10,313 nucleotides of DNA from a bacterium (GCA_021813595.1 JAKAKF010000276.1:1-10313); one strand, 5' to 3'; shown: positions 1 through 6,381, counted from the stretch's first letter. The notes: generated by a model not told the origin, from the letters alone. Numbers and translations are program-made.

Positions 1-487
1 TGAATCCTGCTTTTTTGGCGTTATTAACGGCGCGGTATATATCTTTTTTATTATGAATTCTTCCGGCGGTTTTCAATACGCCGTCGTCGAAACTCTGCGC
101 TCCTATAGAAAGCCTGTTGAATCCGAGCATCTTCAATTCGTATAATTTTTCTAAATCGCAGCTTTCCGGATTTATTTCCGTTGTTATTTCCGCATCGCCT
201 GTAATTTTGAAGTTTTTTCCCATAAATTCCATTAAACCGCTAAAAAAAACGGATGGCATAACGGAAGGAGTGCCTCCGCCGAAATATATGCTTTTTATGC
301 GGGCATTTTCCAAATGATATTTTTTTACGTTTAGCCCTATTTCTTTTATTAAAAATTCCCGATAAAGTTCGGTGAAGTTTAAGCTATAAGTTTTTTTTAA
401 TTTAACTAAAGGTATAGAATAAAAATTACAGTAATTGCATTTGCTCTTGCAGAGCGGTATATGAATATATAAGCTCAATTCACTCAT
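1..487 (-). CDS. hemW: HemW-like radical SAM protein (heme chaperone / coproporphyrinogen oxidase-like), 3' end cut by window
   Basis: Reading the minus strand from the ATG at 487 gives 162 residues open to the window edge, so only the N-terminal part is present. It has the radical SAM cysteine triad CxxxCxxC (C13, C17, C20) followed by Asn-Phe. That CxYCxF form is typical of HemW rather than of HemN, which has another Cys there. Further family motifs are GGGTPS (70-75), ExNP (104-107), RLSIGAQSF (125-133) and GRIH (142-145). Family knowledge: HemW binds a 4Fe-4S cluster, SAM and heme and is thought to deliver heme to respiratory proteins; many are misannotated as coproporphyrinogen III dehydrogenase. 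The start is well fixed, because an in-frame stop (TAG on the minus strand, 497-499) lies three codons upstream, although no good Shine-Dalgarno site is visible. The gene is divergent from the flavodiiron gene. The family call is strong; the HemW versus HemN-like distinction is good but not certain. Confidence 0.9.
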   Translation of the reverse strand, partial: MSELSLYIHIPLCKSKCNYCNFYSIPLVKLKKTYSLNFTELYREFLIKEIGLNVKKYHLENARIKSIYFGGGTPSVMPSVFFSGLMEFMGKNFKITGDAEITTEINPESCDLEKLYELKMLGFNRLSIGAQSFDDGVLKTAGRIHNKKDIYRAVNNAKKAGF

Positions 488-672
488 TGATTTACGCTAT
501 ATAATATAAATTATTTATGGTTAAATTTGTGCCCGTATATCCTTAAAATTTATTATTATATATGATATAATATTTAAAACGTAATTTGTAAATATTAAAT
601 TGAATTTATATAGACCGCATAAGCCTATGGCCTTTATAAATCCATTAACATTTAAACTGGAGGTTTAAATCT
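488..672. other. Divergent intergenic region between hemW and the flavodiiron gene
   Basis: This 185-bp A+T-rich gap contains the rightward promoter described at 543-571 and a small imperfect hairpin at 621-634 in the predicted leader (AAGCC, loop TAT, GGCCTT with one bulged C). The leftward promoter for hemW must also lie here. Candidate A+T-rich -10 sequences around 500-515 are too ambiguous to call. No coding sequence is evident. Confidence 0.6.
543..571 (+). promoter_or_regulatory. Putative sigma-70-type promoter with extended -10 for the flavodiiron gene
   Basis: A consensus -10 TATAAT (566-571) is preceded by TGA (563-565), giving the extended -10 form TGnTATAAT. A weak -35 TTAAAA (543-548) lies 17 bp upstream. 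Transcription would start near 578, leaving a leader of about 95 nt before the flavodiiron ATG. In such an A+T-rich gap chance matches are common, but the perfect TGn-TATAAT makes this the best candidate. Confidence 0.5.
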
Positions 673-1914
673 ATGGATAATAATGTTAACAAAAATATTT
701 TATCTCAAAAAGCGGTAAAAATAAAGGACGGAGTATATTATACCGGAGCATTTGATCCGGATCTTAGGGTATTCGACATTGTCGTACCCACCGCTAACGG
801 AACAAGCTATAATTCTTATTTCATTCAGGGAAGCGAAAAATCCGCCCTGATAGATACCGTAAAACTGAATACTAAAGACCAGCTTATAAATAAGTTAAAC
901 TCGGTTACCGATATTTCTAAAATAAATTATATAATCATTAATCATACCGAACCGGACCATTCCGGCGCGCTTCACATAATTAAAGAAATCGCCAAAGACG
1001 CTACGCTTGTTTATTCAAAAAACGCTCATCATTTCGTACAGCATATTATAAAAAAAGATTATAATAATATTACCGTAGGCGACGGCGATTCCTTAGATTT
1101 GGGCGGCAAAACCCTGCAGTTTATAAGCGCTCCGTTTCTGCACTGGCCGGATACTATGTTTACCTATCTTAAAGAAGATAAAATACTTTTTCCCTGCGAT
1201 TTTTTCGGAGCCCATTATTGCGATGCCAATATTTTTAACGATTTAATAACTAACAAAGAAGAGGCTTTTGAGGATTTTAAATTTTATTTTACCCATATAA
1301 TGAGACCGTTCAAAAATTATTCTTTGAGCGCGATAGAGAAAATTAAAAACTTAGATATAAATATTATTGCGCCGTCACACGGTCCGGTATTGAGGGAAAA
1401 TTTAAAAAAATATATAGACTGGTACATCGAAGCAAGTAAACCGAATAATTCTGATTCTACTCTGAAAAAGATTGTAATAGTTTATGCTTCTGCTTACGGA
1501 AATACCGAAGAAATGGCAAAACACATCGCTAAAGGAGCGGCTATAGACGGACTTACGGAAGTAGATTTAATAAATTTAGTCGACCGCAACTCTGATTACG
1601 TAGTCGATGAAATTGAAAAAGCGGATGCAGTAATAGTTGGTTCGCCTACGCTTAACGCTAAACCTCCAAAACCTATATTCGACATGATATCTTCCTTAGT
1701 TATGCTTAACGTTAAAAATAAAAAAGCGGCGGTATTCGGATGTTATGGATGGAGCGGTGAAGCGGTTCAAATGATACAGGATATTTTGAAAAGCTTGAGA
1801 TTTGTTATAGCGCAGGAAGGCTTAAAAATTCAAATGACGCCATTTGAGGAAGATTTGGTTAAATGCGAAAAATTCGGAATGGATTTTGCATATAAAATAA
1901 CGCAGGATTCATAG
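673..1914 (+). CDS. Class A flavodiiron protein (FprA-type, O2/NO reductase)
   Basis: This 413-residue protein has the two-domain architecture and length of class A flavodiiron proteins. A metallo-beta-lactamase-like di-iron domain (about 15-255) is followed by a flavodoxin domain (about 266-410). The di-iron ligand pattern is intact: HxExDH at 91-96 (H91, E93, D95, H96), H157 in LHWPD, D176 in the CDFFGAH stretch and H236 in SHGP. The FMN phosphate loop is SAYGNTE (273-279), with later flavin-binding segments around 323-334 and 355-363. Family knowledge: these soluble cytoplasmic enzymes reduce O2 to water and/or NO to N2O, taking electrons from rubredoxin or related carriers. No rubredoxin or NADH-oxidoreductase domain is fused. 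A GGAGG site at 659-663 lies 9 nt before the ATG and supports the start. Rubrerythrin lies on the same strand 3.4 kb away, consistent with oxygen defence. Sequence alone cannot decide O2 versus NO preference. Confidence 0.96.
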   Translation: MDNNVNKNILSQKAVKIKDGVYYTGAFDPDLRVFDIVVPTANGTSYNSYFIQGSEKSALIDTVKLNTKDQLINKLNSVTDISKINYIIINHTEPDHSGALHIIKEIAKDATLVYSKNAHHFVQHIIKKDYNNITVGDGDSLDLGGKTLQFISAPFLHWPDTMFTYLKEDKILFPCDFFGAHYCDANIFNDLITNKEEAFEDFKFYFTHIMRPFKNYSLSAIEKIKNLDINIIAPSHGPVLRENLKKYIDWYIEASKPNNSDSTLKKIVIVYASAYGNTEEMAKHIAKGAAIDGLTEVDLINLVDRNSDYVVDEIEKADAVIVGSPTLNAKPPKPIFDMISSLVMLNVKNKKAAVFGCYGWSGEAVQMIQDILKSLRFVIAQEGLKIQMTPFEEDLVKCEKFGMDFAYKITQDS

Positions 1915-2069
1915 TATTTTATTGTATTATATATTACCCGTACGCCAATATATTTATAATTTTTCTGTTTTTATTTTTAAAATAATAAAGAATATAAAAA
2001 TGAAAAATTATTTATATCAATAAAAAAATATTAAAAATAGGTCAAATAAGATAAAATAGGTTAATTATA
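1915..2069. other. A+T-rich intergenic region
   Basis: This 155-bp gap is almost entirely A and T and contains the long inverted repeat at 1956-2011. No ORF with a plausible ribosome binding site was found. No promoter stands out, because the composition produces many TATAAT-like strings. Confidence 0.5.
1956..2011. repeat. Long imperfect A+T-rich inverted repeat
   Basis: Arms ATAATTTTTC (1956-1965) and GAAAAATTAT (2002-2011) are perfect reverse complements. Inside them TTTTTAT (1968-1974) pairs with ATAAAAA (1994-2000) across a 2x1 internal loop, leaving a 19-nt terminal loop. In total 17 pairs form, only one of them G-C. It lies 42 nt after the flavodiiron stop codon and 58 nt before the next start. 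It may act as a weak terminator, a processing or stabilising hairpin, or simply reflect base composition. It lacks a GC-rich stem and a clean U-tract, so it is not called an intrinsic terminator. Confidence 0.4.
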
Positions 2070-3218
2070 ATGGGTTATCATAAAGAGACAGATAAATTTT
2101 TACCGTTATCCGGCGGCAAAAGAGGCGAATCTGCAGAAGTTGCAGAAGACGGCGGAAGGTCTTTAATCTGGGAAGATAACGATTTTAATTTTTATACAAA
2201 AATAAACGGAGAGGATGTTTTTATAGGAAGGGGAATGAACGTTCCTTTTCCTTTCGAGGAGGGCGACTGCTGGTCTCTTTCGGACGGTAAAACTTTTGTT
2301 TATGAAAACGGAATTATAAGCAAGGTCGAATCGTTTAATAAAGACGGCAACATACTAAAATTGAAAGAATGTCTTGAAGACTTGTATTTCAAGTTCGAAG
2401 AGTCATATCTTTATTCCGACCCTCTTGGATTCGTCCATAAATTCGATGACGCTAAAGATATAGAAATAGCCGGTTTTATAGCGGCAGGATTTGCTTTCGG
2501 CGGTGTCCCGCAGATTCTTAAAATATTGGATAAAATAGACGGTATAACAGGCCATAAATTTTACGAATTTACTTTCAATTTTAATGTGAAAGACGGATTA
2601 AAATTTTTTAAAGGTTTTTATTACCGCTTTATAAAAGAAAAAGATATCGCCGCATTGTTTTTAATTTTAAGCAAAATAATACGGCAATACGGTTCTATAG
2701 AAAATTTTTTCCTTATAGGATATAGTCCGTCCGATATAAATTTAAAAAAAGCTATCGAAAGTTTTTGCGAAAGAGCTTTGCGTATTGCCGATTTTTCGTC
2801 AATTTACGGAACAAAAAATCTTCCCGAAAATTCCATGGTTCGTTTTTTCTTTACGTCGCCAAAAGATAACAGCCCGTGTAAAAGGATAAATTTATATTTA
2901 AGATGGATGGTCAGAAATTCGGACAATCTTGATTTCGGTATCTGGAATAACGGCATTCAGCCTTATCAGCTAATTATGCCGGTAGATACGCATATAGGCA
3001 GGATAAGCAAGTATATAGGTTTAACCAAACGGAAAAATCCGTCTTTTAAAATGGCGGAAGAAATAACGGAAAATCTTAAGAAATTGGATTACCGCGATCC
3101 TATTAAATACGATTTCGCTATTACAAGGCTGGGAATATTGGATATATGCAAAAAAGGCGGAAATAGGTTGGATTGCGATAAATGCGGTATTTATGCGATT
3201 TGTAATTTTAAAGACTGA
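2070..3218 (+). CDS. DUF2400 / TIGR02757 family protein, HhH-GPD glycosylase-like with C-terminal Cys cluster
   Basis: The region from about residue 95 to 355 matches the TIGR02757/DUF2400 family. Diagnostic segments are SDPLGFVHKF (116-125), the stretch around 267-282 that includes SPCKR and YLRWMVR, DFGIW (288-292), PVDTHIGRISKYIGL (304-318) and DPIKYDFA (343-350). The VDTH segment resembles the catalytic-Asp motif of endonuclease III-type HhH-GPD glycosylases (D306 here), and K271 lies where a catalytic Lys could be; this alignment is inference. The tail has four cysteines spaced C-x8-C-x2-C-x5-C (C360, C369, C372, C378), close to the C-x6-C-x2-C-x5-C 4Fe-4S loop of endonuclease III. The first roughly 95 residues are extra to the family core and not recognised. 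The ATG at 2070 has only a weak AGG upstream (2057-2059), so a later start, for example Met55, is possible. The biological role of the family is not established; DNA repair is an inference. Confidence 0.85.
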   Translation: MGYHKETDKFLPLSGGKRGESAEVAEDGGRSLIWEDNDFNFYTKINGEDVFIGRGMNVPFPFEEGDCWSLSDGKTFVYENGIISKVESFNKDGNILKLKECLEDLYFKFEESYLYSDPLGFVHKFDDAKDIEIAGFIAAGFAFGGVPQILKILDKIDGITGHKFYEFTFNFNVKDGLKFFKGFYYRFIKEKDIAALFLILSKIIRQYGSIENFFLIGYSPSDINLKKAIESFCERALRIADFSSIYGTKNLPENSMVRFFFTSPKDNSPCKRINLYLRWMVRNSDNLDFGIWNNGIQPYQLIMPVDTHIGRISKYIGLTKRKNPSFKMAEEITENLKKLDYRDPIKYDFAITRLGILDICKKGGNRLDCDKCGIYAICNFKD

Positions 3219-3273
3219 TTTTATATCTATACAATATATATGCTTACTAACCCAATTAAATTTTTAAATTAAA

Positions 3274-3279
3274 AAAGGA
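3274..3279 (+). promoter_or_regulatory. Ribosome binding site that sets the start of the DUF3857 gene
   Basis: AAAGGA at 3274-3279 lies 9 nt before the ATG at 3289. A possible in-frame TTG at 3280 directly abuts this site and could not be used with it. The ATG at 3289 is therefore preferred; it also puts the basic MKNKK segment right at the signal-peptide N terminus. Confidence 0.7.
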
Positions 3280-3288
3280 TTGCCATCG

Positions 3289-5322
3289 ATGAAAAATAAG
3301 AAATTAAAATATGTTTTGTTTTTTATGTTTATAGCGGTATTTTTTACTGCATTTTTGAATATAACAAATACGCGCCCTGCCTTTTCTCATAAAACTTTAA
3401 ATAAGAAGTCCGTTGCAGTTAAAAAAATTAATGGGAAAAACATTGAAAAATTATACAAAAAATACGGAGCATATATAATAAAAAAAGACGTCGTATTAAA
3501 ACTTAATAAAAATTACGAATTGCGCGAGTATGTTACGGAGTCTTTAAAAATACTTTCTCAAAGAGGTATAAATAAATATTCGGAAGTCGTTATACCCTTT
3601 TCGACGAAATATCAAAAAATTAAATTTTTATACGCCTATACTCTGCTTAACGGAATGTTTAAAATTCCTATAGGAAAACATGCCGTTAATATTGTATCTC
3701 CGGGTTTTGCGGTTAATTATCCTGCTTACTCGGATATAAAATATCTGACTCTTTCTATGCCGGCGGTAGAAGACGATGCCGTAATAAACTTTTCTTATGA
3801 AATAAATAATTTTAAACCCCTTATTAAAAACGGCGTTTTTTATACGAACTATTTTTCTTACGGTATTCCGGTTAAAAAAAATAATTTTTTGCTCTTTTAT
3901 CCTTCGGGTTTTAAGCTTAATCTGTATCTTCATAATATAAAAAAATCTTATTTATTAAGAAAAACCGTTTTGCTTAAGAATAAAAAATTGACTGAATTAA
4001 GCATTTCCGCAAATAATGTTCCCGCTATAAAAAAAGAATCCAATATGCCTCCTGAAAAAAATTTAAGGAGTTATATAGCCTTATCTACTTATACGTCATG
4101 GCGGATTCTTTTGAATAAAATAAACGCAATGTTTGAAAAAGCCGAAAAGCCGGATAAAAAAATAGCAAAGTTCGTTGAACCCGCAATTAAAAAATATAAA
4201 AGCAAATATAACGGCGGTATTATAGAAGAAAGAAAAGAAGCGTCAGCTATATACGATAAGTTTGTCAAAACTTTCAGGTATGCAGGGATCGGTTACGGAA
4301 TAAACGGTTATAGTCCGGTTGATGCCCCGGTTGTTTTTAACGACGGTTACGGCGATGCTAAATCTTTGGCGGCTCTGCTTATAGCTATGCTGAAAACGGC
4401 AAAAATAAACGCTTACCCCGTATTAATCGCGTCTTTAAATACGGCAGATTTTAATAAGAGAACAATTTCGCCTAAGCAGTTTGATTCGGTTTTGGTAGGT
4501 TTGACTTTTAAAGAAAACGGACGCTATGTCCGCCGTTACCTGTATCCCGATTCATCCTCTTATAAAGCTTTCGATATTCCTTTCGAGTTGTCCGGCAGAA
4601 AAGGCATTGCAATTTTAGGTCATAATAAATTTAAATTTATTAAAACTCCTTCCGAAAAACCGAACCAAAACGAAAAAATATTTTTGTTTAAAGGAAAAAT
4701 AAACAAAAACGGGACACTAAGCGGAACGGTATCAGTCAAGTATAAAGGGGTTTATTCTAATTATGAAAGATCTTCGCTAAAAAATATAAATCGTTACGAA
4801 AAAACAATTAAAGTTTATAATTCTTTATATAATTTTTTACCTGGAGCGCAGATTAAAGGTTTTAACTTTAAGAATTTAAGAAATATAAATAAAAATTTGA
4901 AATTAATAATTAAAATTAAAGATAAGAACTATGGAACAAAAAAAGAAGACAAATTATTGTTTCATTCAGTATTGCCGGTCGATTCGGGATTGCTCGGCCT
5001 TGTTTTAAAAAGAAAAAGGCGGTATAATTTAATAATAGGATATCCTTTTGAACATAAAGGCTTAATTGTAATTAAACTTCCGGCGAAATCTTATATATAC
5101 TATATGCCTAAGGAATTAAAACTAAAGGAGAATTCAAGTTCTGCATATTCGGGATGTAAATTCTTAAATAACAAACCGGAATTAATTTGCTCATATAAAT
5201 TTGAATCCAAAAAACCGACGGTTTCGACCGAAGAATATAAGATATATAGAAAAATTATCAGGCTGTATATGCAGTATATTAAAAATTACTTTATCGCGGT
5301 TTCTAACGTTTATTTTTATTAA
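3289..5322 (+). CDS. Exported DUF3857 / transglutaminase-fold protein lacking the catalytic Cys and His
   Basis: This 677-residue, Lys-rich protein begins with a likely signal peptide: basic MKNKK, hydrophobic core about 8-22, possible cleavage after AFS at 33. Residues about 60-215 have the look of DUF3857, the beta-rich domain found before bacterial transglutaminase-like domains, including a MPAVEDDAVINFSYEI segment (157-172). Residues about 315-430 follow the transglutaminase-like core, but the usual GDCKDKA helix start reads GYGDAKSLA, putting Ala357 at the Cys position. The usual F-x-H reads QFDS, putting Ser400 at the His position. Only an Asp candidate (D421) remains. The rest, about 460-677, is probably beta-rich and is not recognised. 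The only two cysteines, C623 and C634, sit near the C terminus and could form a disulfide outside the cytoplasm. It is probably a periplasmic or surface non-enzymatic protein, but no substrate or partner can be named. The next gene, rubrerythrin, starts 26 nt downstream. Confidence 0.75.
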   Translation: MKNKKLKYVLFFMFIAVFFTAFLNITNTRPAFSHKTLNKKSVAVKKINGKNIEKLYKKYGAYIIKKDVVLKLNKNYELREYVTESLKILSQRGINKYSEVVIPFSTKYQKIKFLYAYTLLNGMFKIPIGKHAVNIVSPGFAVNYPAYSDIKYLTLSMPAVEDDAVINFSYEINNFKPLIKNGVFYTNYFSYGIPVKKNNFLLFYPSGFKLNLYLHNIKKSYLLRKTVLLKNKKLTELSISANNVPAIKKESNMPPEKNLRSYIALSTYTSWRILLNKINAMFEKAEKPDKKIAKFVEPAIKKYKSKYNGGIIEERKEASAIYDKFVKTFRYAGIGYGINGYSPVDAPVVFNDGYGDAKSLAALLIAMLKTAKINAYPVLIASLNTADFNKRTISPKQFDSVLVGLTFKENGRYVRRYLYPDSSSYKAFDIPFELSGRKGIAILGHNKFKFIKTPSEKPNQNEKIFLFKGKINKNGTLSGTVSVKYKGVYSNYERSSLKNINRYEKTIKVYNSLYNFLPGAQIKGFNFKNLRNINKNLKLIIKIKDKNYGTKKEDKLLFHSVLPVDSGLLGLVLKRKRRYNLIIGYPFEHKGLIVIKLPAKSYIYYMPKELKLKENSSSAYSGCKFLNNKPELICSYKFESKKPTVSTEEYKIYRKIIRLYMQYIKNYFIAVSNVYFY

Positions 5323-5334
5323 TTATCCATATTT

Positions 5335-5340
5335 AAGGAG
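5335..5340 (+). promoter_or_regulatory. Strong Shine-Dalgarno site for rubrerythrin
   Basis: AAGGAG lies 8 nt before the ATG at 5349. It favours that start over the second in-frame ATG at 5358, which would be 17 nt away. No promoter is seen in the 26-nt gap, so rubrerythrin is probably cotranscribed with the upstream gene or driven from inside it. Confidence 0.7.
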
Positions 5341-5348
5341 ATTTAATT

Positions 5349-5861
5349 ATGAGAAGCATGACGGAAGAAGATTTAAAAGCGGCTTTTGCAGGAGAAAGCC
5401 AGGCGCATGTTAAATATATGATTTTTTCGGAAGAGGCGGAAAAAGAGGGAAAACCAAGGTTAGCCAACATATTCAGGGCGATAGCCAGAGCGGAACTGAT
5501 ACATGCAAAAAATCATTTAAGGGCTCTCGGAGGTATTAAAAAAAGCGGTGAAAACATTTTAGCCGCATATAACGGAGAGAATTATGAAATAGAAGAGATG
5601 TATCCGGTTTTTAACGAAACTGCTAAGTTTCAAAATGAGAAGGAAGCCCAGCTCTCAACTCACTATGCTTTAGAGGCGGAAAAAATTCACAGGGATATTT
5701 ATAAAAAAGCTAAAGAACTTTTTGACGCAGGTAAAGATTTTGACGGAGAAACGGTTTACATATGTCCTGTATGCGGACATACCCACGTGGGACAGGAAGC
5801 TCCGGACAAATGCCCTGTTTGCGGGTGCCGTAAAGATAAATATATTAAATTCAGCGTATAA
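5349..5861 (+). CDS. rbr: Rubrerythrin (ferritin-like di-iron domain plus C-terminal rubredoxin domain)
   Basis: The protein has 170 residues, somewhat shorter than the roughly 190 of the classical Desulfovibrio protein but with both domains. The N-terminal four-helix di-iron domain (1-130) shows AGESQAH (E16), AELIHAKNH (E49, H52), a Glu cluster around 80-83 and ALEAEKIH (E109/E111, H114), the expected Glu/His ligand set. The C-terminal rubredoxin domain (136-170) has two CPVCG knuckles (C139/C142 and C155/C158) and ends in KYIKF. Family knowledge: rubrerythrin is a cytoplasmic NAD(P)H-linked peroxidase that reduces H2O2 to water in anaerobes and microaerophiles. With the flavodiiron protein on the same strand it suggests oxygen and peroxide defence. 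The start is supported by AAGGAG at 5335-5340. Confidence 0.96.
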   Translation: MRSMTEEDLKAAFAGESQAHVKYMIFSEEAEKEGKPRLANIFRAIARAELIHAKNHLRALGGIKKSGENILAAYNGENYEIEEMYPVFNETAKFQNEKEAQLSTHYALEAEKIHRDIYKKAKELFDAGKDFDGETVYICPVCGHTHVGQEAPDKCPVCGCRKDKYIKFSV

Positions 5862-5895
5862 AAAATAAAACCGGAATATTGCATAAATAAACCGC

Positions 5896-5955
5896 ATAGT
5901 AAATTATATATCATATTAATGGTTGGAGTTAATCTTATGCCAGTAAATTTACTAT
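5896..5955. repeat. Operator-like inverted repeats upstream of the 5961 promoter
   Basis: AGTAAATTTACT at 5942-5953 is a perfect 12-bp palindrome ending 7 bp before the -35 box. Its right half, extended to AATTTACTAT (5946-5955), is also the exact reverse complement of ATAGTAAATT at 5896-5905. There are thus three half-sites, and the two same-direction copies begin 44 bp apart, about four helical turns. The arrangement resembles a dimeric regulator site with an upstream auxiliary half-site. The sites are A+T-only apart from one G/C per arm, so chance is not excluded, and no regulator family is identified. Confidence 0.4.
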
Positions 5956-5960
5956 AAAAT

Positions 5961-5988
5961 TTGACAATAGAATTTTTTGTGGTATTAT
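5961..5988 (+). promoter_or_regulatory. Strong sigma-70-type promoter for the small Asn/Gln-rich protein operon
   Basis: A perfect -35 TTGACA (5961-5966), a 16-bp spacer and -10 TATTAT (5983-5988) preceded by TGG, giving an extended -10 TGn, make this the closest match to consensus in the window. Transcription would start near 5995, giving a leader of roughly 57 nt to the ATG at 6052. The 5862-6051 gap holds this promoter, the upstream inverted repeats and the ribosome binding site at 6037-6043, and no convincing gene. Confidence 0.7.
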
Positions 5989-6036
5989 AAAATATATATA
6001 TTATTTATGTATTAATCGAGTAAATATTATAAAAAA

Positions 6037-6043
6037 AAGGGGG
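6037..6043 (+). promoter_or_regulatory. Strong Shine-Dalgarno site of the small Asn/Gln-rich protein gene
   Basis: AAGGGGG lies 8 nt before the ATG at 6052 and follows a run of A residues. With the near-consensus promoter it predicts high expression of the small protein. Confidence 0.65.
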
Positions 6044-6051
6044 TAATTAAA

Positions 6052-6381
6052 ATGGTTCAGGGAATTAATGCAAATCCTACGGCATCCCAACTATTTCAAA
6101 GCAATCAAACAAATGCCAATAAAGGACAATATCAGAATATTTCCGGCCCTAACGACGTTGCAGATAAAACTGCCGCATTAACTCTAAAAACGGTCAACAC
6201 TTTGAATCAAGGTTTGGTAAATGCGCTAAATCAAACTACTGCGAACCTTAATCAAAATATCCAGAGTCTTCAATCTGCGGGCAACGGTAATGCCGCAAAT
6301 CAGAATCAGTATAATAACAATGGACAGACTGTTACTATAGGAACCAATCAAACCGGAAACGTATTGAGTAAAATCGTTTAG
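6052..6381 (+). CDS. Asn/Gln-rich small protein of unknown function
   Basis: The 109-residue product is not recognised. By count it has 23 Asn and 15 Gln (about 35 percent together) and no Cys, Trp, His, Arg or Glu. Its only charged residues are two Asp and four Lys. There is no signal peptide or membrane helix. Residues 41-75 could form one amphipathic helix with a heptad of L45, V48, L55, L59, L66 and L73. The triplet LNQ recurs at 51, 59 and 66, and NQT at 18, 60 and 99. The flanks (1-40, 76-109) look disordered. The near-consensus promoter and strong ribosome binding site argue that it is a real, well-expressed gene. It is 13 nt ahead of the ptb-like gene, so probably cotranscribed. It could be a structural or self-assembling protein or one exported without a classical signal; none of these is shown. 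Confidence 0.8.
   Translation: MVQGINANPTASQLFQSNQTNANKGQYQNISGPNDVADKTAALTLKTVNTLNQGLVNALNQTTANLNQNIQSLQSAGNGNAANQNQYNNNGQTVTIGTNQTGNVLSKIV

Noticed and set aside
117..317. 66-codon plus-strand open frame over hemW
   Set aside because: The opposite strand encodes clear HemW motifs over the same bases.
3280..3282. TTG start for the DUF3857-like gene
   Set aside because: It abuts the ribosome binding site with no spacing; the ATG at 3289 has proper spacing and starts a standard signal peptide.
3628..3933. 101-codon minus-strand open frame inside the DUF3857-like gene
   Set aside because: It is antisense to a well-supported coding region, very Arg/Lys/Ile-rich from antisense codons, and has no family motif or ribosome binding site.
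5201..5413. 70-codon plus-strand open frame overlapping the DUF3857-like gene end and the rubrerythrin start
   Set aside because: It is out of frame with both well-supported genes and shows no recognisable motif.
5670..5897. 75-codon minus-strand open frame over the end of rubrerythrin
   Set aside because: It is antisense to the rubredoxin domain with its conserved cysteines and has no independent support.
5937..5957. A six-codon mini-ORF (ATG to TAA) with GGAG 8 nt upstream, covering the palindrome
   Set aside because: It lies upstream of the predicted transcription start, and a six-codon frame with a fortuitous GGAG is easily expected by chance. The palindrome is better explained as DNA-level structure.
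6052..6381. RebB-like (R-body, killing trait) protein as an identity for the small Asn/Gln-rich protein
   Set aside because: Size and the Ala/Asn/Gln-rich helical middle are vaguely similar, but the GDAPA-type signature is absent, and no second reb-like paralogue lies nearby, which R-body loci usually have.
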